From an uncultured Bacteroidales bacterium (GTDB lineage Bacteria; Bacteroidota; Bacteroidia; Bacteroidales; UBA932): 9,849 bases of DNA. The position numbers were made by a program, and so were the translations under genes. The DNA is taken from NCBI GenBank assembly GCA_937890845.1, contig CALADR010000139.1, positions 1 through 9,849 on the forward strand. The letters run 5' to 3'. The notes under the pieces are model-generated. The model saw only the letters and a list, made by a program, of their open reading frames with translations, had not been told where the DNA came from and did not search any database. Below, in pieces: positions 7,521 through 9,849 of this stretch (its first letter is position 1; each line of letters begins with the position of its first letter).

Positions 7521-9338
7521 ATGAATAAAATTCTTATTTCTGCTATTGCACTGTTATCTTCGGTGGCCCTGTCCGGGCAATCTTCAAAAGACTGCCACAC
7601 TGAATGGAAAACCCAATGCGGCACACCAACAAATCAGGAAAGATTTCCTCTGGCAAATTATTCAGAACTCCCCCAGCATGCAAAGCCGGACTCTTCAGCA
7701 TGGAGTAAAGTCAATGGGACTAAATTAACATGGGGAAATATTGACACCAGATATTCAAAAACGGAAATTCCTGAAACCACTGCCGGAAAAAATCTGAAAA
7801 TCAAAGGATGGAGAGGCGAAAAAGTAATGGCCCAGGCAGTCATATGGACATCCGAAACTATAGAACACCTTAACTACGAAATATCCTCACTGAAAAACAG
7901 CAAAGGTGCTGTCATTGAGAGAAACAACCTTGAAATAGGATTTGTACGATATGTGATGACGGACGAGGCCAACCCTGAAGGATCAGGCAACTGCGGAGAA
8001 CGTCCTGACCATACATTATTTGACTCGACGATGGTAGCAGACTGTATCGACCCGCAGCTCAAAGAAATGCGTCTTCAAAAAATGAACAGTCAGGCTGTCT
8101 GGATAGGATGTAAAATTCCACGCAACATAACCCCTGGTACTTACAGAGGCAAATTCCATATAAAAGACGGAGATAAACTTATTGGAAGCCTGAACCTGGA
8201 AATCACAGCCGGAGACAGACTCCTGCCGGAGCCAAACGACTGGAGATTTCACCTTGACCTGTGGCAGAATCCTTTTGCAGTAGCACGCTACTACCAGGTA
8301 CCTTTGTGGAGTACAGAACACCTCAATGCAATGCGCCCTGTCATGAAAAGACTGGCAGATGCAGGCCAGAAAGTAATAACTGCCAGCATAATGCACAAGC
8401 CTTGGAACGGACAGACCGAAGACTATTTTGAAAGTATGGTCACCTGGATAAAAAAAGTTGACGGAAGTTGGGATTTCCAGTTTGATGTATTCGACAGATG
8501 GGTTGAATTTATGATGAGTATTGGTATCGACAGACAGATTAACTGCTACTCAATGGTACCTTGGAGACTGTCGTTCCAGTATTTCGACCAGGCGTCAAAC
8601 AGTCTGCAGTTTATTGAAACCGCTCCCGGAGAACCTGAATACGAGGAAATGTGGTCCAGCATGCTTACTGCATTCGCAAAGCATCTTAAAGAAAAAGGAT
8701 GGTTTGACATATGTACCATAGCTATGGACGAACGCCCTATGGAAGTAATGAAAAAGACCCTGGCAGTGATAAGAAAAGCCGACCCTGACTTCAAAATTTC
8801 TCTTGCAGGTAACTATCATCCTGAAATAGAAAAAGACATGTACGACTATTGCATCACTATAAATGAAAATTTCCCTAAGGAGGTCCTGGCCAGAAGAAAA
8901 TTGGAAAATAAAGTCACTACTTTATATACATGCTGCTCAGAGCGCTACCCTAATACATTTACATTCTCGCCTGCAGCCGAAGCAGCTTGGATAGGATGCT
9001 ATATGGCAGCTGCCGGTGTGGACGGATACCTCAGATGGGCCTATAACAGCTGGACACTCGAGCCTCTTCTTGATTCAAGATTCAGGACTTGGGCCGGCGG
9101 AGACACATACATTGTATATCCTGGCGACAGAAGCTCCATAAGGTTTGAGCGTCTTATCGAAGGAATCCAGATATATGAAAAAATCAGGATACTGAAAGAA
9201 GAGTTTACAAAATCAGGAAATACAAAAGCTCTATACGGAATAGAGGAAGTTCTGGCAAGCCTGAAGTTGTCTGAACTGCAATCCAGACCTGCCGAGACAG
9301 ATGTAAGAATGATAAAAGAGCTTATCTGCCAGTTCTGA
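7521..9338 (+). CDS. GH123 (DUF4091) beta-N-acetylgalactosaminidase
   Basis: Secreted enzyme of 605 residues from glycoside hydrolase family 123, whose members remove non-reducing terminal beta-GalNAc from glycosphingolipid-type and related glycans. The N-terminus is a type I signal peptide (cleavage near residues 18-20, VALSGQ) with no lipobox cysteine, so a periplasmic location is predicted. Residues about 60-230 form the N-terminal beta-sandwich, and about 235-560 the catalytic barrel. The adjacent acid pair of the family is Asp403-Glu404 in TIAMDER. By family knowledge, Asp stabilises the oxazolinium intermediate and Glu is the acid/base. Other family blocks are YTCCSERYPNTFTFSP (469-484), the aromatic GYLRWAYNSW (502-511) and DTYIVYPGDRSSIRFERL (528-545). 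The length is normal and both catalytic residues are present. It is transcribed away from the SusC operon. The start at 7521 has no clear Shine-Dalgarno sequence, only an AT-rich leader, as is common in this phylum. Substrate preference (plain or sulfated GalNAc) cannot be told. Confidence 0.88.
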   Translation: MNKILISAIALLSSVALSGQSSKDCHTEWKTQCGTPTNQERFPLANYSELPQHAKPDSSAWSKVNGTKLTWGNIDTRYSKTEIPETTAGKNLKIKGWRGEKVMAQAVIWTSETIEHLNYEISSLKNSKGAVIERNNLEIGFVRYVMTDEANPEGSGNCGERPDHTLFDSTMVADCIDPQLKEMRLQKMNSQAVWIGCKIPRNITPGTYRGKFHIKDGDKLIGSLNLEITAGDRLLPEPNDWRFHLDLWQNPFAVARYYQVPLWSTEHLNAMRPVMKRLADAGQKVITASIMHKPWNGQTEDYFESMVTWIKKVDGSWDFQFDVFDRWVEFMMSIGIDRQINCYSMVPWRLSFQYFDQASNSLQFIETAPGEPEYEEMWSSMLTAFAKHLKEKGWFDICTIAMDERPMEVMKKTLAVIRKADPDFKISLAGNYHPEIEKDMYDYCITINENFPKEVLARRKLENKVTTLYTCCSERYPNTFTFSPAAEAAWIGCYMAAAGVDGYLRWAYNSWTLEPLLDSRFRTWAGGDTYIVYPGDRSSIRFERLIEGIQIYEKIRILKEEFTKSGNTKALYGIEEVLASLKLSELQSRPAETDVRMIKELICQF

Positions 9339-9342
9339 ACGC

Positions 9343-9384
9343 AAAACAGGGGCTGGCTCTTGATTTTAAGCCAGCCCCTGTTTT
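9343..9384. terminator. Perfect 16-bp bidirectional terminator
   Basis: AAAACAGGGGCTGGCT at 9343-9358 pairs without mismatch to AGCCAGCCCCTGTTTT at 9369-9384 around a 10-base loop. The stem core is GC-rich and both ends are A4/T4, so it can terminate in either direction. It starts five bases after the GH123 stop codon and lies 49 bases beyond the stop of the convergent minus-strand gene, so it probably serves both. Confidence 0.92.
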
Positions 9385-9433
9385 AGGGTATCATAATATT
9401 TACGACTATCTGAATTACCTATTCATCGGTCGA

Positions 9434-9849
9434 TTACAGCGCTGAATCAATGAGCCTTCTGAAGGCACGACCTCCGTTGTCAACAACATCCTGCCCTGAA
9501 AAAGAATTCACTGAAACAGAACTTTGCTCAGGAACCGAAGTATCAGGCAACTCAAGTTTCTTGCCTTCTGCAACATCTTTTCTGACAAGGAAGTAGAATC
9601 CTGCTGTATGATTATACTCATTGTTAAGGAATTGATCCTTTCCTACATCCCCTGTAGTACTTATACCATAAGGCCAAATACTCATCATTGTCGCCCCTTC
9701 TCCAGTCACAGGATCTGTATAGTTCTCCGGCAAAAACTTTATGATTGTCTTGTTAAGGTTACCGACAAATCCCCTGAAACCTTTCATCCATGACGGCATG
9801 GCTTCAGCCATTTTGTCATCGAAAGGAAGATAAAGAGGTTTTTTATCAT
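9434..9849 (-). CDS. Unrecognised protein, C-terminal part only
   Basis: An open frame runs from the right edge of the window (first full codon at 9845-9847) to a TAA at 9434-9436, giving the last 137 residues of a longer protein. The ATG at 9811 is internal: upstream codons read DKKPLYLPFDDK in the same frame without a stop. The sequence is soluble in character, with no membrane segment. It has an aromatic and proline-rich middle (PSWMKGFRGF, MMSIWPYGIS, HTAGFYFLVRKD) and a serine/valine-rich tail ending RRLIDSAL. I do not recognise the family. It converges on the GH123 gene and shares its terminator. Composition resembles the neighbours and an extracytoplasmic protein of the same locus is plausible, but the N-terminus is needed to judge this. 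Confidence 0.75.
   Translation of the reverse strand, partial: DKKPLYLPFDDKMAEAMPSWMKGFRGFVGNLNKTIIKFLPENYTDPVTGEGATMMSIWPYGISTTGDVGKDQFLNNEYNHTAGFYFLVRKDVAEGKKLELPDTSVPEQSSVSVNSFSGQDVVDNGGRAFRRLIDSAL

Overview
The window comes from a member of the phylum Bacteroidota, most likely order Bacteroidales. The main evidence is a SusC/SusD pair, lipoprotein signals of the Bacteroidota kind, AT-rich start regions with weak Shine-Dalgarno signals, and surface-protein domains (the BT_3987-type N-terminal domain, also called DUF1735, with LamG) that are typical of this phylum. I cannot name the genus from the sequence alone.

Most of the window is a compact polysaccharide utilization locus (PUL). On the minus strand, in transcription order from about 7181 down to 223, it reads: a SusC-type TonB-dependent transporter, a SusD-type glycan-binding lipoprotein, a GH18 lipoprotein with an endo-beta-N-acetylglucosaminidase-like active site, and a DUF1735-LamG surface lipoprotein. 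Intergenic gaps are only 11, 18 and about 29 bases, so this is almost certainly one operon. It ends at a hairpin terminator at 154-190. The last gene is broken as written. Its lipoprotein leader and its DUF1735-LamG body lie in different frames, and about 15-20 residues expected between them appear to be missing.

Divergent from the operon, across an AT-rich intergenic region of 339 bases, lies a plus-strand gene (7521-9338) for a secreted GH123 (DUF4091) enzyme, a predicted beta-N-acetylgalactosaminidase. It ends at a perfect 16-bp hairpin that can serve both strands. Beyond it, a minus-strand gene converges on the hairpin and runs off the right edge. I do not recognise that gene.

A working model, which is inference: the surface GH18 enzyme cuts or binds an N-acetylglucosamine-containing host or microbial glycan, SusC/SusD imports the oligosaccharide, and the periplasmic GH123 enzyme removes terminal beta-GalNAc. 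The pairing suggests a glycan carrying both GlcNAc and beta-GalNAc, for example LacdiNAc-type N-glycans, rather than plain chitin or plain high-mannose N-glycan. No regulator, sulfatase, mannosidase, RNA gene, CRISPR array or mobile element is visible in the window.
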